Numbered from the stretch's first letter, positions 26,029 through 35,851 are shown. The stretch: 64,000 bases of DNA from Cyanobacteriota bacterium (GCA_019751815.1 JAIEMW010000001.1:380197-444196), one strand, 5' to 3'. Translations and numbers: made by a program. The notes: a model not told the origin generated them from the letters alone.

Positions 26029-26364
26029 TTAGACGTTCATACGGCTGATTTCTTGGTACGCCGTGATAAATTTATTGCGAACTTGCACAGCAAAGGACAT
26101 GGCTGTATTGGCCCGGTCCACAGCAATCATCACATTATGGAGTTCGATGGGTCCACCCACAGAATACGTTTGTACAGCATCATCCGCGTTACTCTGCAGG
26201 GCATTGAGCTTATTAATTTGCGTATTGAGAAGTGATCCAAAACTATTGAGTACAGACCCGGCACTGCCTTCGTCTGGCTGTTGAATGCTGGGAGTAAAAG
26301 GGTTGACTTGTTTATTGACGACGATTTTGCCTTGTAAACTGGCTTCTAAAGGGTTCAATTCCAC
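26029..26364 (-). CDS. fliE: Flagellar hook-basal body protein FliE
   Basis: Joins the MS ring to the rod. The C-terminal part, 'GPIELHNVMIAVDRANTAMSFAVQVRNKFITAYQEISRM', is the conserved FliE helix ending in the usual Met/Val region. 111 residues is normal. The N-terminal part is variable. The start is GTG at 26364, following AAGGAG by nine or so bases. Position between flgC and fliF is the standard one. Confidence 0.92.
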   Translation of the reverse strand: MELNPLEASLQGKIVVNKQVNPFTPSIQQPDEGSAGSVLNSFGSLLNTQINKLNALQSNADDAVQTYSVGGPIELHNVMIAVDRANTAMSFAVQVRNKFITAYQEISRMNV

Positions 26365-26400
26365 GACAAACGCTCCTTATCAGATAGGCTTTTGTGTTTA

Positions 26401-26928
26401 CTAAATTTCTAGGGCGGCTTGCGCCATTGCTTTTCCTGACTGCAGGGCAGTTACATTGGCTTCATAGGCTCTACTGGCAGAAATCATATCGACCATCTCT
26501 GTCACCACATTCACGTTAGGCATTTCCACATACCCTTTTTCGTTGGCATCTGGATGGCTGGGGTCATACACCAAGCGGGTGGGGGTTTTATCGTCATCGG
26601 CAATTTGTTGGACTTCAACCCCGGCGCCGTTAAATGCGGCTTGGCTAATCCGGCCTTTTAAGAGACGTTTCCCGTCGGTGCCCATGCTAAGGTTCGCATC
26701 GCCTTCTTTTAATTCGAGTTCCTTGCCAGATCCGTGAGTTTCACCAAAATTACCGCCCCCTTGGGCCGCACCATAAATCGGTGCAAATACAACGTTTTTC
26801 CGGTGATAGGCACCGATAGTGCCGTCTGCTTTTCGTGTGGTGTTGGCGTTGGCCAAGTTGCTGGAAATGACATCAAGGCGAAGGCGCTGTGCGGTCATCG
26901 CCGATGCGGTTATGTCATAAATATCCAT
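26401..26928 (-). CDS. flgC: Flagellar basal-body rod protein FlgC
   Basis: Proximal rod subunit. The N-terminal 'YDITASAMTAQRLRLDVISSNLANANTT' is the rod/hook family signature, and the C-terminal 'VEMPNVNVVTEMVDMISASRAYEANVTALQSGKAM' is the matching helix that closes the coiled coil. At 175 residues it is some 30 longer than common FlgC, the additional length lying in the central region. It follows flgB by 50 bases and is on the same strand. Confidence 0.95.
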   Translation of the reverse strand: MDIYDITASAMTAQRLRLDVISSNLANANTTRKADGTIGAYHRKNVVFAPIYGAAQGGGNFGETHGSGKELELKEGDANLSMGTDGKRLLKGRISQAAFNGAGVEVQQIADDDKTPTRLVYDPSHPDANEKGYVEMPNVNVVTEMVDMISASRAYEANVTALQSGKAMAQAALEI

Positions 26929-26978
26929 AATTTAACGGACCTCTCTCTGTGTGTGTGTTGGTCAAAAAAACTTAAAAA

Positions 26979-27479
26979 TTATGTGACGGATTCTGAAATC
27001 ACGGTTTTCATGAGTCTGCCGCGGCGAGACTGGATGTTGGTGAGCGCCACATAGCGCTGTGTGTTTTTGGCCAGACTGGCCATCTCAGATTCGACATCGA
27101 CCGAACTTTTATCGTTACGGTAGTCATTGTCTTCCGCTTCAGAGAGTTCTGGTTCTACGTCTTCGATGCTACTGCTGCTATTCGCGCTGCTACCACTCGC
27201 GCCAGAGACGCCGCCCATCAAAGAATGAGACAAAGCGATGTGGTTAGGGCTGGTGGTTCGTAAGTTAAGTGAAAGGTCGTTATCCGCTTGGATGCTGCGT
27301 TCAATGCCTTTTTCTTGGTTTAGCGCTTCTTGTAAATTGGCCTCAAAAGAGACGCCTTTACGACGGTAACCTGGTGTGTCGACGTTGGCCACATTGCTGG
27401 TAATGGCAATTTGGCGCTTGGAGAGTCCGTCCAAACTTTTTTGAACCGCAGCTGAAGTACTATTCCAGAGTAAATCCAT
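26979..27479 (-). CDS. flgB: Flagellar basal-body rod protein FlgB
   Basis: Proximal rod subunit and first gene of the flagellar operon here. 'LDGLSKRQIAITSNVANVDTPGYRRKGVSFEANLQ' is the rod-family N-terminus, and 'KSSVDVESEMASLAKNTQRYVALTNI' is the C-terminal helix. 166 residues, longer than the usual 130, because of a Ser/Gly/acidic insert in the middle ('GGVSGASGSSANSSSSIEDV'). Divergent from the M3 peptidase gene across 237 bases that should hold both promoters. Confidence 0.93.
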   Translation of the reverse strand: MDLLWNSTSAAVQKSLDGLSKRQIAITSNVANVDTPGYRRKGVSFEANLQEALNQEKGIERSIQADNDLSLNLRTTSPNHIALSHSLMGGVSGASGSSANSSSSIEDVEPELSEAEDNDYRNDKSSVDVESEMASLAKNTQRYVALTNIQSRRGRLMKTVISESVT

Positions 27480-27607
27480 TCACGTCACCACTTAATTTGT
27501 TGAGTTGCTTCGATAATCCCGTTACTTCGATCGGGTGTGTGTGAATCAACCCAGATCGCTCTCATCTGTCACTATAGAGTGCCTACTATTGGATCGCCTC
27601 GTTCAAG

Positions 27608-27637
27608 GGGTGGATATTTTGGGGTTTATATCCACCC
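27608..27637. promoter_or_regulatory. Perfect inverted repeat between flgB and the M3 peptidase gene
   Basis: GGGTGGATAT (27608-27617) and ATATCCACCC (27628-27637) are perfect 10-base arms separated by TTTGGGGTTT. It sits in the divergent intergenic region, 80 bases before the peptidase ATG and 130 before flgB. With no T-run directly after it, an operator or mRNA leader hairpin is more likely than a terminator. I could not place convincing -35/-10 pairs around it. Confidence 0.5.
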
Positions 27638-27716
27638 AAAGGTCTATTTTTTGGGGTGCTAAAATAAAATAGCTGAATAGAGTGAATAGATTTTACAGAG
27701 AGAGGAATCCTTCCCC

Positions 27717-29489
27717 ATGGCTGAGGCATCCCCCATCGCATTAGAGCAAAAGCAACTTAGCTGGCTCAGTTCACTGGAACAGGATTTTTCAGCGTCCAAT
27801 ATTGAATTCGCCAGGGCCTATTATCTGTTTGCCACTGCAAAACTCTCTGATACTTATGAATCAGGGGCCATTTATCAACGTTACCCAAACCTGTTGGATG
27901 AGGCGACGTTTCATCAGATTAAAGCCCTCTATGACCGCAACCCAGAGCATGAACAAATTAACCGGTTATTTACGGCCGTGTTGGGCTTTTACACGGGAAA
28001 TCAATTGAGTGAATTATCCGATGCATTGCAGAATCAAAAAAATACCCTGATGGTAAATACAGAAGGGTTGGGATTAACCAATCCGGACGGCAGTTCAATT
28101 GCTCAAGTGTTGTATGAAGATGTCTCTGAATGGCTCAAAAAGCTCAGCGATAAATCGAAGCGGCAAGCGCTCTATGACCGGATGGCAGAAGCTTACACCA
28201 CCCATATTTCACCTCGGTTTATCGAACTGTTTCATCAAGAAAACGCCTTGATGGCCAAACTGGGATACCCTGACATCGTTGATTTTTATGCTCGTACCAG
28301 TGGACATGATCTCAGCGGTCTGGGAGACACCGCAAAAAGACTGCTGAAAGAAACAGAAGATGCTTATCAGGCTTTAATGCTCCCGTTCTATCAGGCACGC
28401 ACAGGGGCTAATTTCTCAGCAGAGGCGACACGGGCCGATATCTCTTTCGTGTTTCACGGACCCCAATCCGATCCAGACATTGAAGCCATTGATCGCTGCT
28501 TCCCCGAATCCAAATTGCTGCCAATGGCTCGTCAAACCTTTGATAGACTGGGACTTCGTTATTCACAACTGGCACAGCCTGTTGATTATACAGATATGAC
28601 TGCCTTTGAATGTGACGTGGTTCAGCCACGTGCAATTTCAACTGAGGAAAAAATTGACGGGGCATACCGCCGCATATTATTGGATGTGGCTAACCGAACG
28701 GGAAAGCGTTCTCGCGCTTACGTGTATCCCGCTCAAGTCCCCTCTGAAATTTATCTTTCAGTTAAGCCTGAAGGCGGCTTAGATGATTATTCGGCTTTCT
28801 TTCATGAGTCCGGACATGCCCTGCATTTTGCCTATGAGTCGCCTGAGCTCGGTTACGCAATGGCCCAAATGGGAAACAACACGACCACAGAAAGCTATGC
28901 CTACCTGTTTCAAAACCTTTTTCTGAACCGACATTGGTTGGTGAATGAGGCGGGACTGAGCCCTGAACAGGCGCTTAAGGCAATACAACGAAGCGCCTTA
29001 AACGATCTATACATGCTCCGCAGATACAGCAGTAAGATGCTCTTTGAATTAGACTTGTACACAGGGGACGCCGCCAAAGGAATCGAATTATCGGGGAAGG
29101 ATGCCCGCTACGCAAAACTTTTGACTGACGGTACAGGCTTTGTCTATGATGCTGCCGGTTGGACCCGTGATGTGGATGCCGGGTTTTATGTGGCAGATTA
29201 CTTCACAGCCTGGTCTTTAGAAGCACAACTTCGGGCCTATTTGTGTGATCATTTTGGAAGCAAAGATGATGCCGCGGTTGCCGGTGAGGATTGGTACTTA
29301 AATCCAAAGGCCGGGACCTTTTTAAAAGCTCTATGGAAAGACGGAAACCTGCCGCAAGCGGAGTTGTCCCAGCGGTTAGGTTATAACAATCCGGCTGATG
29401 TGGGGCCGCTGCTTCGCTTCATGCACCGCAATCTGGCGTCTTATTCTTCACACTCTGGTGCCCCCTCACCCGCAGGGAATCGCGTATAA
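27717..29489 (+). CDS. M3 family oligoendopeptidase (PepF-like)
   Basis: Cytoplasmic zinc peptidase for short peptides. The thimet motif 'FFHESGHALHF' (H-E-x-x-H) is present near residues 362-372, followed by the third-ligand Glu region 'YAMAQMGNNTTTESYAYLFQNLF'. The C-terminal 'GWTRDVDAGFYVADYFTAWSLEAQLRAYL' fits the group. 590 residues is normal for the family. A purine-rich GAGAGGAA precedes the ATG. It stands alone between the flagellar operon and a small gene; its substrate is unknown. It resembles oligoendopeptidase F more than carboxypeptidase Dcp by length. Confidence 0.87.
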   Translation: MAEASPIALEQKQLSWLSSLEQDFSASNIEFARAYYLFATAKLSDTYESGAIYQRYPNLLDEATFHQIKALYDRNPEHEQINRLFTAVLGFYTGNQLSELSDALQNQKNTLMVNTEGLGLTNPDGSSIAQVLYEDVSEWLKKLSDKSKRQALYDRMAEAYTTHISPRFIELFHQENALMAKLGYPDIVDFYARTSGHDLSGLGDTAKRLLKETEDAYQALMLPFYQARTGANFSAEATRADISFVFHGPQSDPDIEAIDRCFPESKLLPMARQTFDRLGLRYSQLAQPVDYTDMTAFECDVVQPRAISTEEKIDGAYRRILLDVANRTGKRSRAYVYPAQVPSEIYLSVKPEGGLDDYSAFFHESGHALHFAYESPELGYAMAQMGNNTTTESYAYLFQNLFLNRHWLVNEAGLSPEQALKAIQRSALNDLYMLRRYSSKMLFELDLYTGDAAKGIELSGKDARYAKLLTDGTGFVYDAAGWTRDVDAGFYVADYFTAWSLEAQLRAYLCDHFGSKDDAAVAGEDWYLNPKAGTFLKALWKDGNLPQAELSQRLGYNNPADVGPLLRFMHRNLASYSSHSGAPSPAGNRV

Positions 29490-29535
29490 TAAATCCGTTG
29501 GTAATCCCGTTTTTTACAGGAGCAGGTTCTGGCTT

Positions 29536-29772
29536 ATGGTTGACTCAGATGTTTTATTTCAGCAAATGCGACTCGCCTTTCGCGAGTGTCTGTCCGCCAG
29601 AACTGAGGCATCATCCTCGATTTTAGAACGTCAGCCCCATGCGGAAAGTTACGATGAAGTGGTTGGGAGGCTGATGGAAATGCAGTTTGCTAACATGATG
29701 GATTATGCTGATTGTATTCTGGCTGCCGTCTCTGACGCCATTGCGGCCAACCAGAATAATCAGGGGCATTAA
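29536..29772 (+). CDS. Small hypothetical protein, 78 residues
   Basis: Unrecognised acidic, probably all-helical protein, with 'LFQQMRLAFRECLSARTEA' and 'YDEVVGRLMEMQFANMMDYADCILAAVSDAIA' as amphipathic helices. I take the ATG at 29536, with AGGAG 13 bases upstream. A TATAAT at 29485-29490 overlaps the stop of the peptidase gene and may be a promoter -10. A longer frame runs back inside the peptidase gene but is not supported. Convergent with mnmA; a short GCCC/GGGC hairpin (29788-29802) between the two stops could weakly terminate. Confidence 0.6.
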   Translation: MVDSDVLFQQMRLAFRECLSARTEASSSILERQPHAESYDEVVGRLMEMQFANMMDYADCILAAVSDAIAANQNNQGH

Positions 29773-29817
29773 AAATAACAGAACTTAGCCCTTATTTTGG
29801 GCCCTTATTTTGAGCTC

Positions 29818-31032
29818 TTAGACTTGGCAAAATAGATTGGGTAACGCTTTACTGGCGTGGGCTGGGTTGTTGGGATCAAACTGTTCTTGAGTGATGTGGG
29901 TTTCGATATAGCCCCCACCCCACAGTTCTTGGTAGTCTTCATCATAAAAAGCGGCTATTTGCCCGGGCGTCACTGCGGAAAAGGGCACCTGCATCGAGAC
30001 GAGCAAACTGTCTTCCCCGAAACTGTTTCTCTCGGGGTCTAGCTCAATGCTGCCAAGAGCCGCCGGGGTATTGTAGCGGATTTTAATCATCGCCTGAACT
30101 GACTCACCGCGTTGAAGGGCTTCTTGTAATCTCTCTGGAAGACCGGCCGCAATCCAGTGGGGGCTTACTACCCTAAAATGGCTGGACGTGAGGTGCTCTG
30201 AATCGCCCACATAGACCGTATTCGTTTTTGGATTGGTCTTGATCACATAAATAGGCCTACCTGCGGCTACTTTTACCCCTTTGCGTTGTCCCACAGTAAA
30301 GTTAAACACCCCGTCATGCTCCGCCAGTGTTTTACCAGTATCGATATCCACAATGGGCCCAGGGCGTTTGCCAAACACAGACTGCATATAGTTGGCGTGT
30401 CCGTCCAGAACAAAACAAATATCCTGGCTCTCTTTGCTATAGGCAGTGGGTAAATCCACCTCTTTGGCCAAGGCAACCACCTCAGGTTTCGTCATCCCGC
30501 CTAAAGGAAAGGTGGTCCGGCTTAAGTCACCCGGATAAACCCGGGCCATCATATAGGTCTGGTCTTTATGTTCATCCACGGAGCGAAAAACCCGGGTTAT
30601 ATTCTGATGATGGGTCAATTGGGCGTAATGCCCAGTGGCCATGTAGTCCGCCCCCAGGGATTTTCCCGCGTAGTCCAGGAGTTTTTCCCATTTAACGTAA
30701 CGGTTACACTCCACACAGGGGTTGGGAGTCAGCCCGGCTTCATAGGATTGATGGTAGTAATCCATCACGTAATGAGAGAATTCAGCCCGTAAATCGACCG
30801 TGTCATAGTCAATCCCGAGTGTCTCGCAGACGCGTCCAGCATTGACCAACGCATCGTTGCAGCATTTCCCAGGTCCGTTTAAAGTCCAGGCGGTAAAGCC
30901 AACAATGTTATAGCCCGCTTTGGCCAGTAGATAAGCAACCACACTGCTGTCTACACCCCCGCTCATTGCAACGGCAATGCGTGCATCTTTGGGAGGGAGC
31001 CAGTTTCCTATGCTGTTTGCTGTAGCGTTCAT
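29818..31032 (-). CDS. mnmA: tRNA-specific 2-thiouridylase MnmA
   Basis: Transfers sulfur to U34 of tRNA-Lys, -Glu and -Gln. The PP-loop 'AMSGGVDSSVVAYLL' is at residues 23-37. The catalytic Cys pair is in 'NPCVECNRYVKWEKL' and 'SQDICFV', and 'ATGHYAQL' is the tRNA-binding region. 404 residues, some 35 more than many MnmA, mainly at the ends. The gene starts seven bases after the stop of the amino-acid permease on the same strand, so the two are probably cotranscribed though functionally unrelated. Confidence 0.95.
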   Translation of the reverse strand: MNATANSIGNWLPPKDARIAVAMSGGVDSSVVAYLLAKAGYNIVGFTAWTLNGPGKCCNDALVNAGRVCETLGIDYDTVDLRAEFSHYVMDYYHQSYEAGLTPNPCVECNRYVKWEKLLDYAGKSLGADYMATGHYAQLTHHQNITRVFRSVDEHKDQTYMMARVYPGDLSRTTFPLGGMTKPEVVALAKEVDLPTAYSKESQDICFVLDGHANYMQSVFGKRPGPIVDIDTGKTLAEHDGVFNFTVGQRKGVKVAAGRPIYVIKTNPKTNTVYVGDSEHLTSSHFRVVSPHWIAAGLPERLQEALQRGESVQAMIKIRYNTPAALGSIELDPERNSFGEDSLLVSMQVPFSAVTPGQIAAFYDEDYQELWGGGYIETHITQEQFDPNNPAHASKALPNLFCQV

Positions 31033-31039
31033 CCAGTAA

Positions 31040-32671
31040 CTAAACCGGCAACTCTTCTCGATTTGCCTTCACTGTGAGCGTCGGGTTTTGGGGCGGGTTG
31101 TTGAGTTTGCTGTGAGAAAACCCGTAGCCAAAATACAGCACCATACCAAGCAGGAACCAACTTCCTGTAACCACCCAGGTAAAGAGTGGCAGACCCGTCA
31201 TCACGAAGAGACAGCCAAGAGCCCCAATGATTGGGAAGATCACTCCCATGGGTGTACGAAATGGGCGCTCTCTATCAGGATCGGTGAAGCGGAGAATCGC
31301 AACGCCCACACAAACGACGATAAACGCGGCCAGTGTCCCAATATTACACATTTCAGCCAACAGATTAATGGGGAGCAGACCAGCACCCACGGCCACAAAT
31401 AACCCTACCAATACAGTACAAATATGCGGGGTCTGGTATTTGGGGTGAATTTTGGACAGGCTGGCTGGAAGCAGACCATCGCGGGAAATGGCGTAAAAAA
31501 TGCGTGTCCCAGCCATTTGCAGCACCAGTAATACAGAGGTCAGTCCTGCAATGGCACCGATACTTACCAAGACAGAGGCCCATTCAAAGCCCATCGCCCC
31601 CATGGCGCTCACAACAGCAGCTTCTTTATTAATCTGGTAGAGAGGCACCACCCCAGTGATCACAGCGGTCACCAGCATGTACAAAAAGGTACAGATGGCC
31701 AAAGAACCTAAAATACCAATAGGGATATCTCTTTGAGGGTTCTTTGTCTCTTCCGCCGCAGCAGAAACTGCGTCGAAGCCAATATAAGCGAAAAAGATGG
31801 TGGAAGCCCCAGTTAATATTCCGTTAAAACCGTTGGGCGCAAAGGTTGTCCATCCCTCTTTAAACCAATTGGTGTGGAGCAGCTCCATATGACCACCAAA
31901 AAGAAAGAAGGCACCGACAGCGATAAAGAGTAAGATGACTCCTGTTTTGGTGAACACCATGACAGCGGCAGTTTTGGCGCTTTCTGAAACCCCAAACACC
32001 AAGAGTGCAGTGACAGCCATCACCACCAAGAAGGCGGGAAGATTAAAGGCATTTTGAATCAGCAGAATTTGATGGGTGTCTGTAAAGGGGATGGTAAAAG
32101 GGATTTTTTGCAGCACGATGGAGGTATCCACCCCGTCCATTGTATTGACGGTATTAAGCATATTACTGGTGAAAAACGTGGGGAGATGGATATGATACCC
32201 AGCTAAAAAGGCCTTTATACTGCCTGTCCAGCCAACAGCCACTGCCATGTTCCCCACAGCATATTCCAGTACCAATGCCCAGCCAATAATCCAGGCAATA
32301 AACTCACCCAATGTAGAAAAGGCGTAAGTATATGCTGAACCAGAAATGGGCGCCATCGCCGCAAATTCTGCATAACACAGGGCACAAAACCCACAAATAA
32401 AGCCGGTTAATACAAAGGAGAGAATTAAAGCAGGACCTGCGGCCAAGTGGCCTTCAGAGCCTGCCGCAGCAGACCCAGTGAGGACAAAAATCCCAGCACC
32501 AATCATAGCGCCCACGCCAAAAATCACGAGATCAAAGGCAGTTAAGGTCCGTTTCAGTTTGTGTTCTTGGTTTTCGCTATCAGCGAGAATCTTATCTAAG
32601 TTTTTCCGGCGAAAAAGCTTCGATAGCAAAGAACCGGAACTGGCCAGTTCGGCTGGAGATTCAATGGACAT
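31040..32671 (-). CDS. APC-family amino acid permease
   Basis: Inner-membrane transporter of the cationic amino acid transporter (CAT/YfnA-like) branch of the APC superfamily. After a 45-residue cytoplasmic start the first helix has 'FGVGAMIGAGIFVLTGSAA', the substrate-site G-A-G-I/G-x-G motif. At least twelve hydrophobic helices follow, and 'YIGFDAVSAAAEETKNPQRDIPIGI' in the helix 6-7 loop is highly typical. I start at the ATG at 32671 (543 residues, GGGAG upstream); an in-frame start 16 codons earlier lacks support. The amino acid carried is unknown. Confidence 0.88.
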   Translation of the reverse strand: MSIESPAELASSGSLLSKLFRRKNLDKILADSENQEHKLKRTLTAFDLVIFGVGAMIGAGIFVLTGSAAAGSEGHLAAGPALILSFVLTGFICGFCALCYAEFAAMAPISGSAYTYAFSTLGEFIAWIIGWALVLEYAVGNMAVAVGWTGSIKAFLAGYHIHLPTFFTSNMLNTVNTMDGVDTSIVLQKIPFTIPFTDTHQILLIQNAFNLPAFLVVMAVTALLVFGVSESAKTAAVMVFTKTGVILLFIAVGAFFLFGGHMELLHTNWFKEGWTTFAPNGFNGILTGASTIFFAYIGFDAVSAAAEETKNPQRDIPIGILGSLAICTFLYMLVTAVITGVVPLYQINKEAAVVSAMGAMGFEWASVLVSIGAIAGLTSVLLVLQMAGTRIFYAISRDGLLPASLSKIHPKYQTPHICTVLVGLFVAVGAGLLPINLLAEMCNIGTLAAFIVVCVGVAILRFTDPDRERPFRTPMGVIFPIIGALGCLFVMTGLPLFTWVVTGSWFLLGMVLYFGYGFSHSKLNNPPQNPTLTVKANREELPV

Positions 32672-32933
32672 CTGTAGGGATACTCCCTTTGCTTGGTTTA
32701 AAGACAACTCACACATCACCCTGCGGTCATTGGCGGGTAAGTTTGTAAACCACGTTTATACCACAAGCAATGCGTGTCCCCAAGTTTTCCCATGCGGGGC
32801 CCATCGCTCGATATTGACAGAGTCTTATTTCGATTGAGATCCCCCATTTACATGAGGTGAGCTACCCCTGAGCACTGTTATCGTAAGTAGTGGGTTTCCC
32901 TCGATTAATGAGATTTGAGGAAAAAGTAATTTC

Positions 32934-34715
32934 ATGTCTACAGGATTTACATCCAGCACAGGTTTAGCCTCCGGACTTCCCGTCGATTCAATCGTGACGC
33001 AATTGATTGCCTTAGATCGCCGTCCGATCGATTTGTTAAGTCAGCAGAAAACAAAAATCAATAATCAGGAGTCTATCTATCAAAACCTAAAGAGCCGGAT
33101 GACCGCATTATCCACTTCTCTCAGAACGCTGATTGCTCCCTCTGTGATTGACACAAACCTTTTCAAAAAGAAATCAGCGAGCTCTTCTGATACTTCGGTG
33201 GCAACAGTATCGGCAACGGCCGATGCAGCGACACAAAGCATCGCACTTAAAGTAACACAGTTGGCGACACCTACTTCTGCTACTACAATCGACGGGGTTG
33301 GTGCCAAAATTACGGCGGCTACCCCCATTGCCAGTATTTCCTCAGGGTCTATTACCAACGGGAATTTCTCCGTCTTTGCCAATGGAAACAACTATCAAAT
33401 CGCGGTGAATAACGGAGATACTGTTGGTGACGTTCTAGGACGAATCCAGGCTCAAACCGGTATTTTAGCCAGTGTCAACAACGGTAAAGTGGTGTTGGAT
33501 TATGGAACCCCGGCCGCGACCAACGTCAGTTTGGGTGCATCAGGTGATACAACCAATTTTTTGAGTAAACTCCGGCTTCAACCCGCGACAGATTCTGGAA
33601 CCACTTTAACCAGTGGAACTGTCTCTCTTATTAACACGACAGCAGATGTGACCAACAACGCCCTGGCTAACTTTCAAACAGCAGTGACGGCAGGCAGTAC
33701 CTTCCAAATTGGAACGGCCACATTTACGACTAATGGAAAAAGTCTGAATCAAATTATTTCTGATATCAATAGCAGTGCGACATCAGGAGTGACGGCCAGC
33801 TTCAATTCAGCAACCAACAAGATTCAGCTGATCTCTAAAACGCCAGGAAATTCTTTGATCACTCTCACTGATACAACGGGTAACTTTTTGCAAGCCACAG
33901 GCTTAATTGACGGAGGGGGAAGCCCAGTCACATCGCAAACCGCCGGAAAAAATGCGCAATTTTCTGTAAATGGGGTGAATTTACAAAGTACCACTAACAC
34001 TATTTCCAGTGATGTGAGTGGCTTATCTGGTGTGACGATCAACCTGCTTAACATCACCAGCGGGACTAATACGGTGAGTCTCAATATTGCACAAGACACG
34101 GACTCTTTGAAGTCAGCCATTATTGATTTAGTGGCGAAATATAACGAGGTCAATAAATATATTAAATCGCAGACAGATTCTCAATCAGCATCAGCTACGT
34201 TGAAGGGGGATACTACTGTCCAAAAAATCCGAAACACGCTTCGAAGCACAGCTTTTGGTTCAGTGTCCGGGATTACTTCCACATATAATAGCTTTAACCA
34301 ACTGGGTCTGAGTACAGGGGCGGTGGGGGCAACTACTGGAACAACAACAGATCTTGTCTTCGATAGCGCAAAGTTTGATGCTGCCCTGGCAGCCAATCCC
34401 ACAGATGTCCAAGCGACCTTGACTGGTCCTAATGGAATTTTAACCCAATTGCAAACCTACGTGAGTGGGACACTGAAGATTGATGCGGATAATTCCAAAA
34501 AAGGGTTGTTTCAAAACCATACAGACACAGTCACGGCAAGAATTAAACAGATTGATACCGCTGTTCAGCGAGGGAATGATTTATTGGTTAAAAAAGAGGC
34601 TTCTCTGAGAGCTCGCTTTGCGGCCATGGAAAAACTCATTAGCCAATATCAATCTCAAGGCACCGCGATTACAAACTTGAATGCACAGCTTGCAGCCAAT
34701 AATAGTAATAAATAA
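32934..34715 (+). CDS. fliD: Flagellar filament cap protein FliD (HAP2)
   Basis: Secreted pentameric cap on the filament tip. The N-terminal 'GLASGLPVDSIVTQLIALDRRPIDLLSQQ' and coiled-coil 'INNQESIYQNLKSRMTALSTSL' are the FliD N-domain, and the C-terminal 'RGNDLLVKKEASLRARFAAMEKLISQYQSQG' is the FliD C-domain. The middle is Thr/Ser/Gly-rich beta structure, and 593 residues is within range. GAGGAAA lies before the ATG. fliD lies apart from the basal-body operon and has no fliS next to it. Upstream is a 260-base gap to the divergent permease gene. Confidence 0.93.
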   Translation: MSTGFTSSTGLASGLPVDSIVTQLIALDRRPIDLLSQQKTKINNQESIYQNLKSRMTALSTSLRTLIAPSVIDTNLFKKKSASSSDTSVATVSATADAATQSIALKVTQLATPTSATTIDGVGAKITAATPIASISSGSITNGNFSVFANGNNYQIAVNNGDTVGDVLGRIQAQTGILASVNNGKVVLDYGTPAATNVSLGASGDTTNFLSKLRLQPATDSGTTLTSGTVSLINTTADVTNNALANFQTAVTAGSTFQIGTATFTTNGKSLNQIISDINSSATSGVTASFNSATNKIQLISKTPGNSLITLTDTTGNFLQATGLIDGGGSPVTSQTAGKNAQFSVNGVNLQSTTNTISSDVSGLSGVTINLLNITSGTNTVSLNIAQDTDSLKSAIIDLVAKYNEVNKYIKSQTDSQSASATLKGDTTVQKIRNTLRSTAFGSVSGITSTYNSFNQLGLSTGAVGATTGTTTDLVFDSAKFDAALAANPTDVQATLTGPNGILTQLQTYVSGTLKIDADNSKKGLFQNHTDTVTARIKQIDTAVQRGNDLLVKKEASLRARFAAMEKLISQYQSQGTAITNLNAQLAANNSNK

Positions 34716-34952
34716 AGCTGTATTGTATATAGCTTAAACGCATTTTTGCCTGAGTGTGTGTTTTTAAATAATTAGGACGAGATTCTTTCTCCTCCAAAAG
34801 AAGGATTTCCTTCGTATATCAGTTAACCTTCTTGTGCCGCGGTCGATACATTTGTATCAACGAACAAATGAGTGATTGTTGCTTATACTCTCTAGCAAAC
34901 CTGGCTAACAAATCTAATTTGTTCTCTTTAGGCACACTAAAAGGATTTAGGA

Positions 34953-35831
34953 TTGCCGCCGATGTCTAGTTACCGTCCACCACAACATCAGCCACACGGT
35001 GCAACGTTTGCTCACGATGCCCGGTATAACGATGCTCAGCAGCATCTCGGCGCTCAAGTCGCCAGTATGTTGCAGGATGGTTATGTGCTTGAGGCAAAAG
35101 AGGATATTTATACGGCCGGGCGCAATGGCGCTTTGTTACTGCGGGCAGGAACTCGTGTAGAGCCCTTACAGCTTGCCAAACTGCTTCGCTTTGGTGTGCA
35201 ACCCACCCAATTTGTCATCAAAGAGGAGGGTGCCCTTGGAAGTGAATCGTTAAAAAATAATACGCTCTGGGAATTGGACGTGATCAAAGAAGGAACAGCA
35301 ACAGAGCAGAGTCCCAATAAGCCACCCATCGTCAAAGCCGTTCCAGCGAAAAATCCAGAACCTGGGATGTCGATCCCCTTCCATCACGGGGGGCCCAGTC
35401 CGCTGAGACACTGCCCTCATCATATCGTGGTGTATGAGCCCGATGAGCGACAGTTAAAGCGCTTGATGAGTATTTTAAACGGGCTTGGTATTCCCATGTC
35501 TCGTATTCACCCCGTTCGGGTTTTTGAACAAATGGCGAGTGCTGTTCAGGCATTTAAGCCCGGGATTATCTTTGTAGATACCCCTTTGGAGCCTGTCAGC
35601 GGGTATTGGCAATCCTTGGGGTTGTGGCAGGACTTACCCTGCGTGAAGCAGATTATCACCATGTTGCCAGGCTCTTGCTTGCACAACGTGGATAGCTCTA
35701 AATCGATTATGCAGCGCCTTGAAAAGTACGATACAACCGTATGCTGCAAGCCGTTGAATCGATTTCAAATATTAACCTTGTTGAAACTGACTGTTCTGGA
35801 TGCGGTGTTTTCAAGTGCTGCATTATCTTGA
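34953..35831 (+). CDS. Atypical response-regulator protein, unknown N-domain plus receiver-like C-domain
   Basis: 292 residues. The N-terminal half ('DGYVLEAKEDIYTAGRNGALLLRAGTRVEPLQLAKLLRFGV') resembles the small domain that precedes HD-GYP/DUF3391-type proteins. The C-terminal half looks like a receiver: 'HHIVVYEPDE' (acidic pair), 'GIIFVDTPLEP' where Asp is a possible phosphate acceptor, and 'TTVCCKPL' with the Lys-Pro. No output domain follows. I start at TTG 34953 because AAGGAT lies seven bases upstream; ATG 34962 is an alternative. It is followed 20 bases later by an HDOD gene, a frequent receiver partner. Confidence 0.65.
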   Translation: MPPMSSYRPPQHQPHGATFAHDARYNDAQQHLGAQVASMLQDGYVLEAKEDIYTAGRNGALLLRAGTRVEPLQLAKLLRFGVQPTQFVIKEEGALGSESLKNNTLWELDVIKEGTATEQSPNKPPIVKAVPAKNPEPGMSIPFHHGGPSPLRHCPHHIVVYEPDERQLKRLMSILNGLGIPMSRIHPVRVFEQMASAVQAFKPGIIFVDTPLEPVSGYWQSLGLWQDLPCVKQIITMLPGSCLHNVDSSKSIMQRLEKYDTTVCCKPLNRFQILTLLKLTVLDAVFSSAALS

Positions 35832-35851
35832 GGCTGTATTAAAATAAGCAT

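Noticed and set aside
29788..29802. Short GCCC/GGGC hairpin between convergent genes at 29.8 kb
   Set aside because: Only four base pairs and no T-run; insufficient to call a terminator.
32814..32908. Possible promoters for fliD (TTGACA at 32814, sigma-28-like TAAG...TCGATTAA)
   Set aside because: TTGACA has no -10 at 16-18 bases, and the sigma-28-like pair has a 13-base rather than 15-base spacing with a poor match.
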